Shown here: positions 7,485 through 16,259 of the stretch, one piece after another
How the letters are laid out: the number at the start of each line of letters is the position of its first letter
How positions within the stretch are numbered: the first letter of the stretch is position 1
Source of the DNA: CAZTAO01 sp964611645
GTDB lineage: Bacteria; Armatimonadota; UBA5829
DNA: 53,131 bases
Direction of reading: 5' to 3'
Assembly: GCA_964611645.1 (NCBI GenBank)
Contig: CAZTAO010000033.1
Location: 1-53,131 of the forward strand
Program-made: the position numbers and the translations under genes
Notes under the pieces: generated by a model
The model's input: only the letters and a program-made list of their open reading frames with translations
Databases searched by the model: none
Told to the model about the DNA's origin: nothing

Positions 7485-9359
7485 CTACCAATAGACATCC
7501 TTCTCCGCCACAAACCGCCGGGCCATCTTCCATCGGGTAACATCCTGTCGGAGGTGTGCGCGCTGGTACAGTGGCCAGTAGCGCCCGCGAGGGAAGATGT
7601 CCACAACATCGTTGCCCCGAATCGTTAGCAGGTAGTTCCCTTTCTCGATATCAACCTTGACCTTCCGCTCGAAGATCGGGAAAGTGAGGCTTACTTTGTC
7701 CCCAGCATTGGCCGGTCCAACAAGCCCGTACCTGCCATCCCACTCAAGTTCACGGCATTCGCCGTTGACGGTGCATGACGCCTGCTCCGGCTCAACCCAC
7801 TCGGGGATTCTCACCCTCAACTGCTCGCAGTCCTGCTTGACGAGCACATCGACCTGGCCTGTGTAGGGGACATGGCTGTGGACATCGGCCCAGGGGGATG
7901 GTCGGTTCATCAGCAGGTTTACGCTCAGCGTTCCCTCATGATACTCCAGAATGTGCTCCCAGATGTAGTACAGCGCGCGAGTGCCGTTGCCCGTGCAGCA
8001 CATCATTATGCCTTTGCCATGCCCGACGTACCAGTCGTTGGCGGTCGGCCACCCGGCAAATCCGCCGATGTTTCGCTCCGGAACGTGGTCGGCGGTCTCG
8101 GTCATAGAATCGACCGCCATCCCAGGCTGGCTGTAGCCGCAGGGCTTGAGCTCCCCTCCGGCTACGTTGTAAGCCCAATCCGCCTGCATCAACTGGTTCT
8201 CCGCGAACTGGTTGCGAATCCATCTGTCGGCGTCATCCCAGTAGTCGCCAATCCCCGCCGCTGAAAGCTTCAAAGCCAACGCGATCATTCCCGCCACCTC
8301 GCAGGTCTCGGCGGTCTGCAAGCCGGTGTCATCGATGTTTTCGGGGAAGTAGCCCGTCAGCGCGTTACCCTTGGATCTCGCCCACTCGTAGGACTTCCGC
8401 ACAAACTCGCACAGTTCATCGTCGCCAACAGCGATAGCATGGTCCAGCACCCCAAGCAGAGGGACTGCGTGATGCTGGAAATGGATGTAGTGCCTCACAG
8501 GAGGCGGACCAACATAGAACGTCTTCTCGTGAAACTTCTCATTCCCTTCGTCATTGTAAAGGAACTCACCGTTCTCCCCGAAATAGCGGCCGTGATAGAC
8601 CAGATACCTTGCGAGTTTCCCGGCTAACTCCTTTGCAGGCTCGTATCCGCTGACCCGGTGGTATTGCGCCAGTCCCTGTATTGTCCATCCCACAAGACTG
8701 CTGAGTATCCCCACAGGCACTTCCGCGTCTTTCAGTCTCGGCGCACCCGGCGCGAAGCCACCGTGCGGGAAGTAGGCGTAGTCGTCTTTTTCAATGGCGA
8801 TGCTTCTCAGCCCGTCGACTATCTTCTTGATCTCGGAGTCCCACGGGCCGGTCGGGTCTAGGAGCATATAGGTGGTCATCGCGCCAATGAGCCTGCCGTT
8901 CATGAATGGCATAGCATAATGGCTTTCGCCTTTGGCGCACGGTTCGCACCAGCAAGGATAGGGAGCCCAGGGGAAAGCGGGCCAGTAAGCCAGCCCGTCC
9001 GGCCCGATCATCTGCATTGCAGCCTTCATCCAGAAAGGGTCGATGTGGTCGTTAAGGCCGCTGCCGGAGGCCAGGCGCATCAGCGGCAGCGATTCCATGT
9101 GCTTGATCTGGCAGATATCCGAGGTGGTGTGCTGCATGACCGGCGGGTCCGTCCGCAGGATGGCGAAGAAGTAGACGAGATAGTCTTTGTCGGGGTCGGT
9201 AGGGCCGGTCAGCCCGTTGACTGCCAGGGCGATCCTCTCCTGTATATCCAGAGTGTCCGGGACCATCTGTTCGTAGCTGTTTCCCGCGAATGCCGGGACC
9301 TCAAACGCAGGGACTTCGCTGCGGATATGTTTGATCGCGTATGTTTTCTCGGTGTGCAT
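7485..9359 (-). CDS. GH127/DUF1680-like glycoside hydrolase
   Basis: A 624-residue protein with an alpha-helical barrel followed by a C-terminal beta-sandwich, the layout of GH127-type beta-L-arabinofuranosidases. In that family a zinc site is formed by a Glu-x-Cys pair and two adjacent cysteines, one of them the nucleophile. Here E351-T-C353 and C454-C455 (MMCCTGNG) match that pattern, so the metal site appears intact. There is no signal peptide, which implies a cytoplasmic enzyme acting on imported oligosaccharides. The ATG at 9359 follows GGAGGG by eight bases and lies one base after the stop of the upstream DUF4091 gene, so translation is probably coupled. A two-Cys motif with Thr-Gly-Asn instead of the usual Pro-Pro-Asn suggests a divergent subfamily; specificity is unknown. 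Confidence 0.7.
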   Translation of the reverse strand: MHTEKTYAIKHIRSEVPAFEVPAFAGNSYEQMVPDTLDIQERIALAVNGLTGPTDPDKDYLVYFFAILRTDPPVMQHTTSDICQIKHMESLPLMRLASGSGLNDHIDPFWMKAAMQMIGPDGLAYWPAFPWAPYPCWCEPCAKGESHYAMPFMNGRLIGAMTTYMLLDPTGPWDSEIKKIVDGLRSIAIEKDDYAYFPHGGFAPGAPRLKDAEVPVGILSSLVGWTIQGLAQYHRVSGYEPAKELAGKLARYLVYHGRYFGENGEFLYNDEGNEKFHEKTFYVGPPPVRHYIHFQHHAVPLLGVLDHAIAVGDDELCEFVRKSYEWARSKGNALTGYFPENIDDTGLQTAETCEVAGMIALALKLSAAGIGDYWDDADRWIRNQFAENQLMQADWAYNVAGGELKPCGYSQPGMAVDSMTETADHVPERNIGGFAGWPTANDWYVGHGKGIMMCCTGNGTRALYYIWEHILEYHEGTLSVNLLMNRPSPWADVHSHVPYTGQVDVLVKQDCEQLRVRIPEWVEPEQASCTVNGECRELEWDGRYGLVGPANAGDKVSLTFPIFERKVKVDIEKGNYLLTIRGNDVVDIFPRGRYWPLYQRAHLRQDVTRWKMARRFVAEKDVYW

Positions 9360-9360
9360 A

Positions 9361-12300
9361 CTACCAACCCTCCATCGGAGAATGCGGAGTCCAGCGAAAA
9401 CCGCTCCAGGTGAGCAGCTTGTATTTCCCCATCAGCCTGCTGCGGTTCGCCTCGGGCTGCCTCGGATGCTTGGCGAGGTCGAGCAGTGGGCCATCGTTCA
9501 TCAGGTTCATCGCAGGTCCATCCCATATCGCGTAACCGTCGGCGCCTTGATACACGTAATCCTGCATGGCGGCATGGTACCTCTCCGGCTCTGCCTGGTA
9601 CTGCTGCCAGGGGTAGAACATCGGCCAAAGGCGCACATTCTCGCGCCCTGGAAGCTGTTGGAATGATACATAATCCAGGTCCTGCGGCCACCCGTGTGAA
9701 CTCAGACCATACTTGTCGCGCCTGGCCACGGTCAGAATGAGGTCGCTCACCAGGCCGCCTTTCACCCACGCCGGAATATCCAGCCCATTCTCACGGTTCG
9801 ACTTCAGCGTTCCATCTACCATAGCAGAAAGCTTGCACTTCAGCCCAATCGCCTTCTTGATCTCTCGCATCCACGCTGTGCCGACATTGCCGGTGTATTC
9901 CAGCCATCTCGGGTCATCTTCGCGCAGGTTCCGAGGGTCAAGTCGATACTTCTTCTTGAACCCATCGACCATGGGCTTCTCATACAGCGCCAGTGGGCAG
10001 CCTCGGATGAAACACATGTTCACCCCGTCCACCCCGCGGGCGGCCAGCTCGGCGTACATCTTGGCCAGGTGTTTGCGCACCTGGGGGAATGCGATGCTGA
10101 GGCCTTCGACGCGGGTCCCGTCGCGGTCCACCAGGCTGTATTCGGGGTGTTCGGCATAGAACTTCGAGACCACGGTCGCATTTCGACTGTTCGACGTGAA
10201 CATTGTCGTCCCGCCCCGCAGCCTGATGTATACGTGCAACTCCCACCCGCGCTTGTGGGCGTAATCGGCCATCGACTTCATGGGGTTGATGCCCCACTTC
10301 CGGTAGGACTTGATGTTCTCGATCATATTGGTCTCGCCCTGCCCGACCTCGACAGGGAACCCATATTTCCCAAACTCGGTGCCCTCCTTGGTGAAGTTTG
10401 CATACCAGACGTCCCCGCCACCCACCTGCACGCACAGCAGCTTCACGTTATTCTCTTTGGGTATTCGCTCAGGAAGTTCAAAGAGGTCGTTTGGGGACTC
10501 GTGGCGCTTGATGGAGAAGATGCCGGAGTCGATGGTCGTCGCGATGGGCCAGTTCCCTGCTTTGGCGAGAGGGCTCTCGACTACCGGCCTGAGCCGGATC
10601 GCCAGTATGCAGGGCTGCGTGAGGTCGTCGATGATCAGGTCTTTGCCTGTCAGGTCGTCCTCCCGCCAGAACACCTCCTCGACATCGCACCAGCCTTCTT
10701 TCAGAGAATCAATGGCCTCCTGAGAGCCTCGCGTAATTCCCTTCTTCAGGTCTTCCGGGTCAAGCGCGACGTGAACGGGGGCGCAGTTGTCGAAGTCGGC
10801 ATCGCCGGTCAGCTTCGCGCGGACGTTGTTGTAGCGAGTGACGAAGCTGATCCTGTAACGCCCGCTTGCCCCAAGCCGAACGGTAAGTGGCCCGGCATTG
10901 GCGCCATCGGCTGCCATCGCCCGACCCGGGCCAATCCGCTCCAGCGCATAATCAATGACGTTCCACTTGCCTTTCTTGCCACTCTGAGCAGGCTTGCCGA
11001 CGATGGCTCTGGACTTCATGTTTGTTATCAGGATATCGCTTGGCATGGTCGCTCTCCTTGTAGACTGTTTCACGTCAGCAACCGAGACAGTTGCAGGTGC
11101 GTGGTTGAGTGTCTCAATCGCTTTGGCAACTTTGTCTCGCCATCCCATCACCAGCCCTGCGTCTGCAGTGTACTGCTTGAACGAAACGACAATACTGTCT
11201 GGCAGGCGCAGCAAAGCTTCCGCCGTGCGAACCGTCTCCGGCTTAACCCCGCGCCTCTTGGCTTGTTCGACGGCGGTCTTGAGCACCACGAAGTAATCGT
11301 GATCCTCCAACCCGTCGCGTATGGCTTCCAGGCGAATGGTGGAAATGGCTTTGTCGTGGGGGATCTCCTTGCCGGGAACGACCTCACTTGGCGCAACAGG
11401 CCCAAAGAACAGCAGTTGGCCCGCGCCCTGGGCGTATGCCCCCGACCCTGCGCGTAGGTAGCAGTCAGTTCCGCTGCCTACCCGCACCAGGTCTGCGTTC
11501 GTGTCGCAAGTCCAGTGCAGGAAGCCATCTATGCCTAGCTTGTAGACTATCCAAAAGTTCAGCCGTGTGGAGAGGAGGTCGCACTTCGGGTTGGTCTGCC
11601 ACGCAGTGTATGGAGGTGGCGGGCCATCTGCATTGTACGCCCACACTTTCTCACCCAACTTCTTGCGAGCTTTGGCAAACGCAACTTTCTCCGGCGAGTC
11701 GAAGTCGAGCACAGTCGGGCACCACACATCTACACTGCCTGCCAACTCGGGGAGAAGATGCCCGACCACCATGCACTTCAAGTCAGGAGCAGCAGTCCGC
11801 AAAAGTTCCCGCAGGTCCTTGATGAGAGGAAATGTCTTAGGCTCCGGCTCGTCGTACAGGTATGCCATCGTCTGGCCAAGCAGACCGCGTTCCCTGAGGT
11901 AGTTGGCGTATTCCCGGTGGTACCGCACTATGTAGTCGCGCTGCTGCTGGTTGTAGGAGGGCATCCAACTCGCAAACGCGCCAATAGAGTTCGATCCTCC
12001 GGCATAGGTTCCTGGGAACCTCGGCATTTCAAAGAAGAACGTCCGCCCCCCGTACGACTCTACATACTTCAGCGCCTCTTCGATCACCGGTTTCACTTCA
12101 CTGAACTCGTAGAACCGGTCGTTGTTGCCAAAAGGCGGGCGCATAAGGCACAGGTATGTGTCGCCGATTCTGTGAGACATCAGCATACGCGAGGAGGGAG
12201 GGCAGCTTGCCGAGATAGTCATCGGTAAGGTGGGTCGCATGGGCAACGCAAAATCGTAGATGGTGACGTCGATGGGATACGTGAGGACTTCTTTGCCATC

Positions 12301-13386
12301 GCGAGTGAACGTGACAGATGTCTCGTATTCCCCCGGCTCAGCCAGATACGGACCAAAGATGTCGACCCATAACGGCTGCAACTGGTCTGGCTCCAACTGA
12401 ACGTACTGGTCCTCCAATAGTGGATCAGGCCAGGGCTCGGAGATGAGTCTTCCATCAGCCACAAACCCGGTGTAGCCGACGGGACGGACAGACACTACAC
12501 CCACCAGGTACGGAGGCTCCTTACGCCCACGTTTGTTCGTGTAGGTGGTCTGGAACTCTACTCGAACAGTGTCTCTCGTCAACGGAGCCAGTATCAGCTG
12601 CACCGCCTCGTGCTCACCCTGTGCAAGCGATATGTGAGCGCGGGGGCCGCCGGAGATCGCGCCGTCCTTGACCGAGACCTTGCGTGTAATCTTCTTGACT
12701 GGCGGTGCGCACAGAACCGCGAATGACTTGTCCTTGCTTCTTGGGGCTTTGGGGAACTTCGCGGCGAGCACTGTTGGCGACAAACCGCGGTCGGTCTGGC
12801 TCGGGCCGGGGTCGCTGACTTTCTCAATCCGCACATCGTCCAGCCAGACAGTGCCGTTGAACGCCTGCCAGTTGCCGGGTTCCAGCGTGACAGGGCATGG
12901 GACTGTGACCTCGGCCTTGTAGAGGGTCCAATCACTTGTGCCGTTGGGCACGCCAAGCGAGAGACTCTGCATCCTCTGCCCACCGACCTTGTCCCCAGGA
13001 TACACCCAGTGCCAGAGCAGCCCGGTGGATCCCAGGTCCTCTGCGTCTATCAGGTCCTTAGTCTTGCACCAGAATGACAGCCGATAAGTGGCCGGGCCGG
13101 GGAGGTGGATGATGTTTCCATACATCAGGCCTGCGTATCGCTCGGGAACTCCATTGCCTGTAATCCGAAGCGACTGCTTGCCGTCGTGCTTCTCCTCGGT
13201 GTCGAACGCCCAAGTCGCCTTGGTTGAGAGGTTCGAGAGGCTCCATGCAGTAGGTCGGCCGTTCTCGCCTGCCTCCTCAAATGACGGGTTCTCCAACACG
13301 TTCTCGCCGACCGCCAGAGGCGCCGCGCCGACACTGATACTGGCGATATGCAATAGACACAGCAACCCCGCGAAAGCGACTCTCAT
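9361..13386 (-). CDS. Giant secreted DUF4091 / TIM-barrel glycan-active protein (apparent fusion)
   Basis: A 1341-residue open frame. Residues 1-22 are a signal peptide (MRVAFAGLLCLLHIASIS). About 25-190 resemble a carbohydrate-binding jelly-roll (ENPSFEEAG, WLDDVRIEKV). About 230-770 match DUF4091-type glycoside hydrolase proteins, with a barrel region containing YLYDEPEPKTFP and an alpha-helical end RDGLEDHDYFVVL. From residue 781 a second unit begins with MPSDILITNM: a further beta-rich domain, then a GH10-like/family-10-type barrel (GVNMCFIRG, YAIWDGPAMN). The second unit has its own internal start and ribosome binding site and no export signal, so the frame may be two genes whose stop was lost. 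ATG 13386 follows GGAGG by ten bases; a promoter lies at 13422-13450. Enzyme activity is inferred, not shown. Confidence 0.75.
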   Translation of the reverse strand: MRVAFAGLLCLLHIASISVGAAPLAVGENVLENPSFEEAGENGRPTAWSLSNLSTKATWAFDTEEKHDGKQSLRITGNGVPERYAGLMYGNIIHLPGPATYRLSFWCKTKDLIDAEDLGSTGLLWHWVYPGDKVGGQRMQSLSLGVPNGTSDWTLYKAEVTVPCPVTLEPGNWQAFNGTVWLDDVRIEKVSDPGPSQTDRGLSPTVLAAKFPKAPRSKDKSFAVLCAPPVKKITRKVSVKDGAISGGPRAHISLAQGEHEAVQLILAPLTRDTVRVEFQTTYTNKRGRKEPPYLVGVVSVRPVGYTGFVADGRLISEPWPDPLLEDQYVQLEPDQLQPLWVDIFGPYLAEPGEYETSVTFTRDGKEVLTYPIDVTIYDFALPMRPTLPMTISASCPPSSRMLMSHRIGDTYLCLMRPPFGNNDRFYEFSEVKPVIEEALKYVESYGGRTFFFEMPRFPGTYAGGSNSIGAFASWMPSYNQQQRDYIVRYHREYANYLRERGLLGQTMAYLYDEPEPKTFPLIKDLRELLRTAAPDLKCMVVGHLLPELAGSVDVWCPTVLDFDSPEKVAFAKARKKLGEKVWAYNADGPPPPYTAWQTNPKCDLLSTRLNFWIVYKLGIDGFLHWTCDTNADLVRVGSGTDCYLRAGSGAYAQGAGQLLFFGPVAPSEVVPGKEIPHDKAISTIRLEAIRDGLEDHDYFVVLKTAVEQAKRRGVKPETVRTAEALLRLPDSIVVSFKQYTADAGLVMGWRDKVAKAIETLNHAPATVSVADVKQSTRRATMPSDILITNMKSRAIVGKPAQSGKKGKWNVIDYALERIGPGRAMAADGANAGPLTVRLGASGRYRISFVTRYNNVRAKLTGDADFDNCAPVHVALDPEDLKKGITRGSQEAIDSLKEGWCDVEEVFWREDDLTGKDLIIDDLTQPCILAIRLRPVVESPLAKAGNWPIATTIDSGIFSIKRHESPNDLFELPERIPKENNVKLLCVQVGGGDVWYANFTKEGTEFGKYGFPVEVGQGETNMIENIKSYRKWGINPMKSMADYAHKRGWELHVYIRLRGGTTMFTSNSRNATVVSKFYAEHPEYSLVDRDGTRVEGLSIAFPQVRKHLAKMYAELAARGVDGVNMCFIRGCPLALYEKPMVDGFKKKYRLDPRNLREDDPRWLEYTGNVGTAWMREIKKAIGLKCKLSAMVDGTLKSNRENGLDIPAWVKGGLVSDLILTVARRDKYGLSSHGWPQDLDYVSFQQLPGRENVRLWPMFYPWQQYQAEPERYHAAMQDYVYQGADGYAIWDGPAMNLMNDGPLLDLAKHPRQPEANRSRLMGKYKLLTWSGFRWTPHSPMEGW
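11044..11059 (-). promoter_or_regulatory. Internal ribosome binding site and start codon inside the giant DUF4091 frame
   Basis: On the minus strand AAGGAGA (11059-11053) is followed seven bases later by ATG (11046-11044), opening the 561-residue C-terminal unit beginning MPSDILITNM. This is a textbook start in the middle of a longer frame, and supports separate translation of the second half. Confidence 0.6.
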
Positions 13387-13421
13387 CCTGCAAGAACCTC
13401 CACGCAATATCACATGACTGG

Positions 13422-13450
13422 AGTCTAGCAGGATAGGCGGACAAGGTCAA
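13422..13450 (-). promoter_or_regulatory. Sigma70-type promoter for the DUF4091-GH127-SDR-DUF4838 run
   Basis: On the minus strand TTGACC (13450-13445) and TAGACT (13427-13422) have a 17-base spacer, about 36 bases ahead of the ATG at 13386. It is the only good promoter seen upstream of this minus-strand gene set until the one at 4126-4154. Confidence 0.6.
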
Positions 13451-13485
13451 CTCCACATGGAGTTCCGAGTTCCGAGTTCAGTTCG
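13449..13485. repeat. Small palindrome and tandem GAGTTCC repeats between divergent genes
   Basis: AACTCCACATGGAGTT (13449-13464) is a perfect 6-bp inverted repeat around ACAT. It runs into roughly three copies of GAGTTCC. The palindrome overlaps the -35 box of the minus-strand promoter and lies upstream of the plus-strand gene's likely -10 (TATACT, 13501-13506). The position would suit a shared operator, but no regulator gene is present nearby. Confidence 0.35.
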
Positions 13486-13541
13486 GTCACCCAAATGTGC
13501 TATACTCAATCACGGATAAACCACCCACAAGAGGCAATGCG

Positions 13542-15020
13542 ATGCAATACTCATGCAGCTTTGAAACGTTTCTCTCATTGGTCTGGGTCGTGATTCTTGC
13601 AGTTGGCTTGGCAGTTGGAGCGTCTGCGGAACCTGGGATTGTCCAGTTCTCAGTCGGACCGAACCTGTTCGTTGACGATTACCTCATCGCCGAGAGCAGT
13701 GGCCTGAAGCGAGTCACTCACCAGCCCAAGAAGCTCGCTGATCCGGTTATCCCGAAGGCCGAGGCGTGGCATTCGCGCCCGCTGTTCTACATGGATGTCA
13801 TCTTTGATCCTGCGATGAAGAAGTATCGGATGTGGTACAACATCGGGTTCAACTCCATCGAGCCGATGTTCTGCTTCGCATACGCTGAGTCCCTGGACGG
13901 CATCAAGTGGGTTCGTCCCAATCTGGGCCTGGTTGAGATTCAGGGGTCGAAGAACAACAACATAATCGATGCTCCATTCAACCACGCCGCCTTGGTCTTT
14001 GTGGACGATGGCCCTGACTGCCCCGACCCATCCCGCCGCTACAAAATGGCATTTACCGGAGACGGCCTCTGGGTCGCTTTCTCGCCGGACGGTTACCATT
14101 TCAATGAGTATCCCGGGAATCCGGTCATTGAGATGCATGCCAACAATGTTCCCATAGGCCAGCCCGGCTACGAGAACAACATCGGTGATATCGCCGACGG
14201 CTGCTGGGACCCTCTCAAAAACGAGTATCTGGTCGGGTGCAAAGTAGAGAAGACGGGCTTCCCCGGCAGGGCGCGGCGTCACTTCGAGGGATACCGCCGC
14301 TGTGTGGGCATGACCACCAGCCGCGACTTCATCCACTGGTACAAACCCCGCCTGCTCTTCACCCCCGACCCTGCCAACGGTATGGAGGAGTTCTATGGGT
14401 TCAAGCCTATGATCAGAGGCAACCTGTACCTTGGTTTCATGCGGGTTCTGCGTGACGACCTCGCCGCGGATGATGTCAATCCGCTGGACGGTATCGGGTG
14501 GACGGAGCTCATCGCCAGCCGCGACGGGCTGAAGTGGACCCGTTACCAAGAGAAGTTCCTCGACCGCGACCACGAACCCGGCAGGTGGGATCACGCTATG
14601 GCCTGGTTTGCCGACTGCATCACAGTGGGAGACAAAGACTACATCTACTACGGCGGCTACTCAAAGGGTCATAAGACAGGCGACCGCCAGCTTGGCCTGG
14701 CAATCCTGCGAAAGAACGGCTTCGTGTCACGTGATGCAGGCAAGGAACGTGGGCTGCTAAAGACACCGCTTGCCAAGCTTCCGGGTGGTCTCATTACTGT
14801 GAACGCCAATGTCCGGGGCGAGATGAAGGTGCGGGTAGTGGATGCCAAAGGGCGCGCCATTCCCGGCTTGGACTGGGCCTCGTGCCAGGCGATACGAGGG
14901 GATTCGGTGGCTCATCCCGTGAAATGGACCAGCGGCTGCAAGGCCCCGACATTCCAGCCGGTAAGTCTGGAGTTCTCAATGCGCGACGCAGAGCTGTATG
15001 GCTTCGACATCGGCAACTAG
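13542..15020 (+). CDS. Secreted beta-propeller glycoside hydrolase-like protein (GH32/GH43-type fold)
   Basis: About 492 residues. Residues 1-32 form a signal peptide (FLSLVWVVILAVGLAVGASA). The rest contains repeating blade-like segments: DVIFDPAMKKYRMWYN, DPLKNEYLVGCK, TSRDFIHWYKP and SRDGLKWTRY. These are typical of five-bladed propellers of the GH32/GH43/GH68 superfamily, in which each blade reads a substrate face. I cannot assign the catalytic acids with confidence. ATG 13542 follows GAGG by seven bases; the longer frame from 13497 would put extra residues before the signal peptide. It faces away from the DUF4091 gene and is followed by the creatininase-family gene. Role: probably trimming an extracellular or periplasmic oligosaccharide. 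Confidence 0.7.
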   Translation: MQYSCSFETFLSLVWVVILAVGLAVGASAEPGIVQFSVGPNLFVDDYLIAESSGLKRVTHQPKKLADPVIPKAEAWHSRPLFYMDVIFDPAMKKYRMWYNIGFNSIEPMFCFAYAESLDGIKWVRPNLGLVEIQGSKNNNIIDAPFNHAALVFVDDGPDCPDPSRRYKMAFTGDGLWVAFSPDGYHFNEYPGNPVIEMHANNVPIGQPGYENNIGDIADGCWDPLKNEYLVGCKVEKTGFPGRARRHFEGYRRCVGMTTSRDFIHWYKPRLLFTPDPANGMEEFYGFKPMIRGNLYLGFMRVLRDDLAADDVNPLDGIGWTELIASRDGLKWTRYQEKFLDRDHEPGRWDHAMAWFADCITVGDKDYIYYGGYSKGHKTGDRQLGLAILRKNGFVSRDAGKERGLLKTPLAKLPGGLITVNANVRGEMKVRVVDAKGRAIPGLDWASCQAIRGDSVAHPVKWTSGCKAPTFQPVSLEFSMRDAELYGFDIGN

Positions 15021-15030
15021 AGGTACGCAA

Positions 15031-15048
15031 GCCTGCCCCGGGCCAGGC
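15031..15048 (+). repeat. GC-rich hairpin after the beta-propeller gene
   Basis: GCCTGCCC and GGGCCAGGC form a short stem with one bulged base, starting 10 bases after the stop codon. There is no T-tract, so it is at most a weak terminator or 3' stabiliser. Confidence 0.3.
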
Positions 15049-15124
15049 ACAGACGTGCATCGCCACCCGCGGAAGCTATACTGTGTAGGATTCAATCAGC
15101 GCTAGCCGCCATCAGGAGATACTT

Positions 15125-15931
15125 ATGTCATATATGTTCAGAGACCAGTCATGGCCAAAGTTGCGGAAGCACATCGATCAGGGATCGCTGGTGATACTGC
15201 CAATCGGCACTACCGAGGAGCACGGCCCACATCTGCCGGTGGACACCGACGCCCGAATCGTGGAGCACTATTGCAACAGCCTCGCGGAGGCTCTCACTCC
15301 CGAGATGCCTTTGCTGGTCATGGACACCATCAGCTACGGCTATTCGATGCAAATAATGCAGCAGTGGCCAGGGACGGTGGTTGTTCGAAGCCGGGTGATG
15401 ATGGACCTTGTCCTGGACATCTGCTGCTCCATCTACAAAATGGGATTCAAAAAGCTCGCGCTGGTGAATGTCCACGGCCATCATATCGCGCTGCTGAACC
15501 AGGTTGTCCGGGAAGTGGGAGACGCTTGCTTCGCTGCCCCCGCCCTCATCAACCCGATGGTCCTCGCGAGAGACAAGTTCAACGAGATTCGCAAGTCTCC
15601 CAGAGGTGGTGCGATCCACTCCGGCGAATTCGAGACGTCGCTAATCCTGCACCTCAGCCCCGAGACAGTCGATATGTCCGTGGCGGTCGACGAAATGCCC
15701 ACGCACCAGACAGAGTTCGTAGCCGGAGATGGCTTTACAGGCAAGCAGCAGGTGACGTGGTCAACCTGGATGATCGACCCGAGTGAGTCCGGAGTCTACG
15801 GCGCCCCCAGCTACGCCGACCCCGAAACAGGCCGGATATGCATGGAAGCCGCAGTAGAAGCAGGGGCAAGGTTTATGCGAGAGTTCGTCTCCACCCCGGA
15901 CAACCCCGCAGGGCCAAAAGGCGGCCTGTAG
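15125..15931 (+). CDS. Creatininase-family amidohydrolase
   Basis: A 268-residue cytoplasmic metal-dependent hydrolase. The family signature near the N-terminus is clear: LPIGTTEEHGPHLPVDTDAR (about 26-45), carrying the Glu, His and Asp that bind the two metals. It is followed by VNVHGHH and by a Gly-Gly-Ala-Ile-His-Ser-Gly-Glu-Phe-Glu segment that supplies further ligands. Family members cleave cyclic or linear amides (creatinine, formamide intermediates, peptide ends of mycofactocin); many are uncharacterised. Nothing here points to creatinine, and the setting next to glycan-active enzymes suggests an amide-bearing sugar or lactam-like product as substrate. ATG 15125 follows AGGAG by seven bases. 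A possible -10 (TATACT) lies at 15077-15082. Confidence 0.85.
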   Translation: MSYMFRDQSWPKLRKHIDQGSLVILPIGTTEEHGPHLPVDTDARIVEHYCNSLAEALTPEMPLLVMDTISYGYSMQIMQQWPGTVVVRSRVMMDLVLDICCSIYKMGFKKLALVNVHGHHIALLNQVVREVGDACFAAPALINPMVLARDKFNEIRKSPRGGAIHSGEFETSLILHLSPETVDMSVAVDEMPTHQTEFVAGDGFTGKQQVTWSTWMIDPSESGVYGAPSYADPETGRICMEAAVEAGARFMREFVSTPDNPAGPKGGL

Positions 15932-16259
15932 CCAATGCCTAATGGCCCGTCTCGAACGCAGAACTGTCTTGGATACGATTCAAAGGATTAGCGGACGGGC
16001 AGTATTAAGAACCCCCTCGCATCTCAAGGGCACTGGGCAGGGTGAGGGGCCTTTCCACGGTGGGCGGATAGCCCCTTCGGTGGTGGCTGCGGCCAATCCT
16101 GTCAGTTCCCAATCCCTGAATCTTGTTCAAGACAATTCGGCCATTCAATTTGACACCAACTGCCTCAAATGGTATTCTGTGAATGTAAATGAACGCCCAA
16201 CCAACCTTGGAACTAGGGTTCGCCCGATGTTTCTTTTTTTTGCACTTCGGTAAACAGAA
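15932..16259. other. Non-coding region before secA with promoter and degenerate repeat
   Basis: No gene is supported in these 328 bases. GCCCGTC (15945-15951) and GACGGGC (15994-16000) are complementary but far apart. A degenerate relative of the GC-rich REP-like element may occupy 16012-16049 (CCCCCTCGC ... GGTGAGGGG). The secA promoter is at 16150-16178. A run of eight T residues lies about 20 bases before the secA start. Confidence 0.5.
16150..16178 (+). promoter_or_regulatory. Strong sigma70-type promoter for secA
   Basis: A perfect TTGACA (16150-16155), a 17-base spacer and TATTCT (16173-16178). The predicted transcript would start near 16185, giving a leader of about 75 nt ahead of the secA ATG. 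Confidence 0.7.

Noticed and set aside
10069..11457. 462-residue plus-strand open frame inside the DUF4091 gene
   Set aside because: Antisense to a coherent protein with recognisable domains; no family motifs and no credible ribosome binding site.
16230..16240. T-run before secA as a terminator of the creatininase-family gene
   Set aside because: No stable hairpin immediately precedes it, and it lies downstream of the strong secA promoter, so termination there is unlikely.
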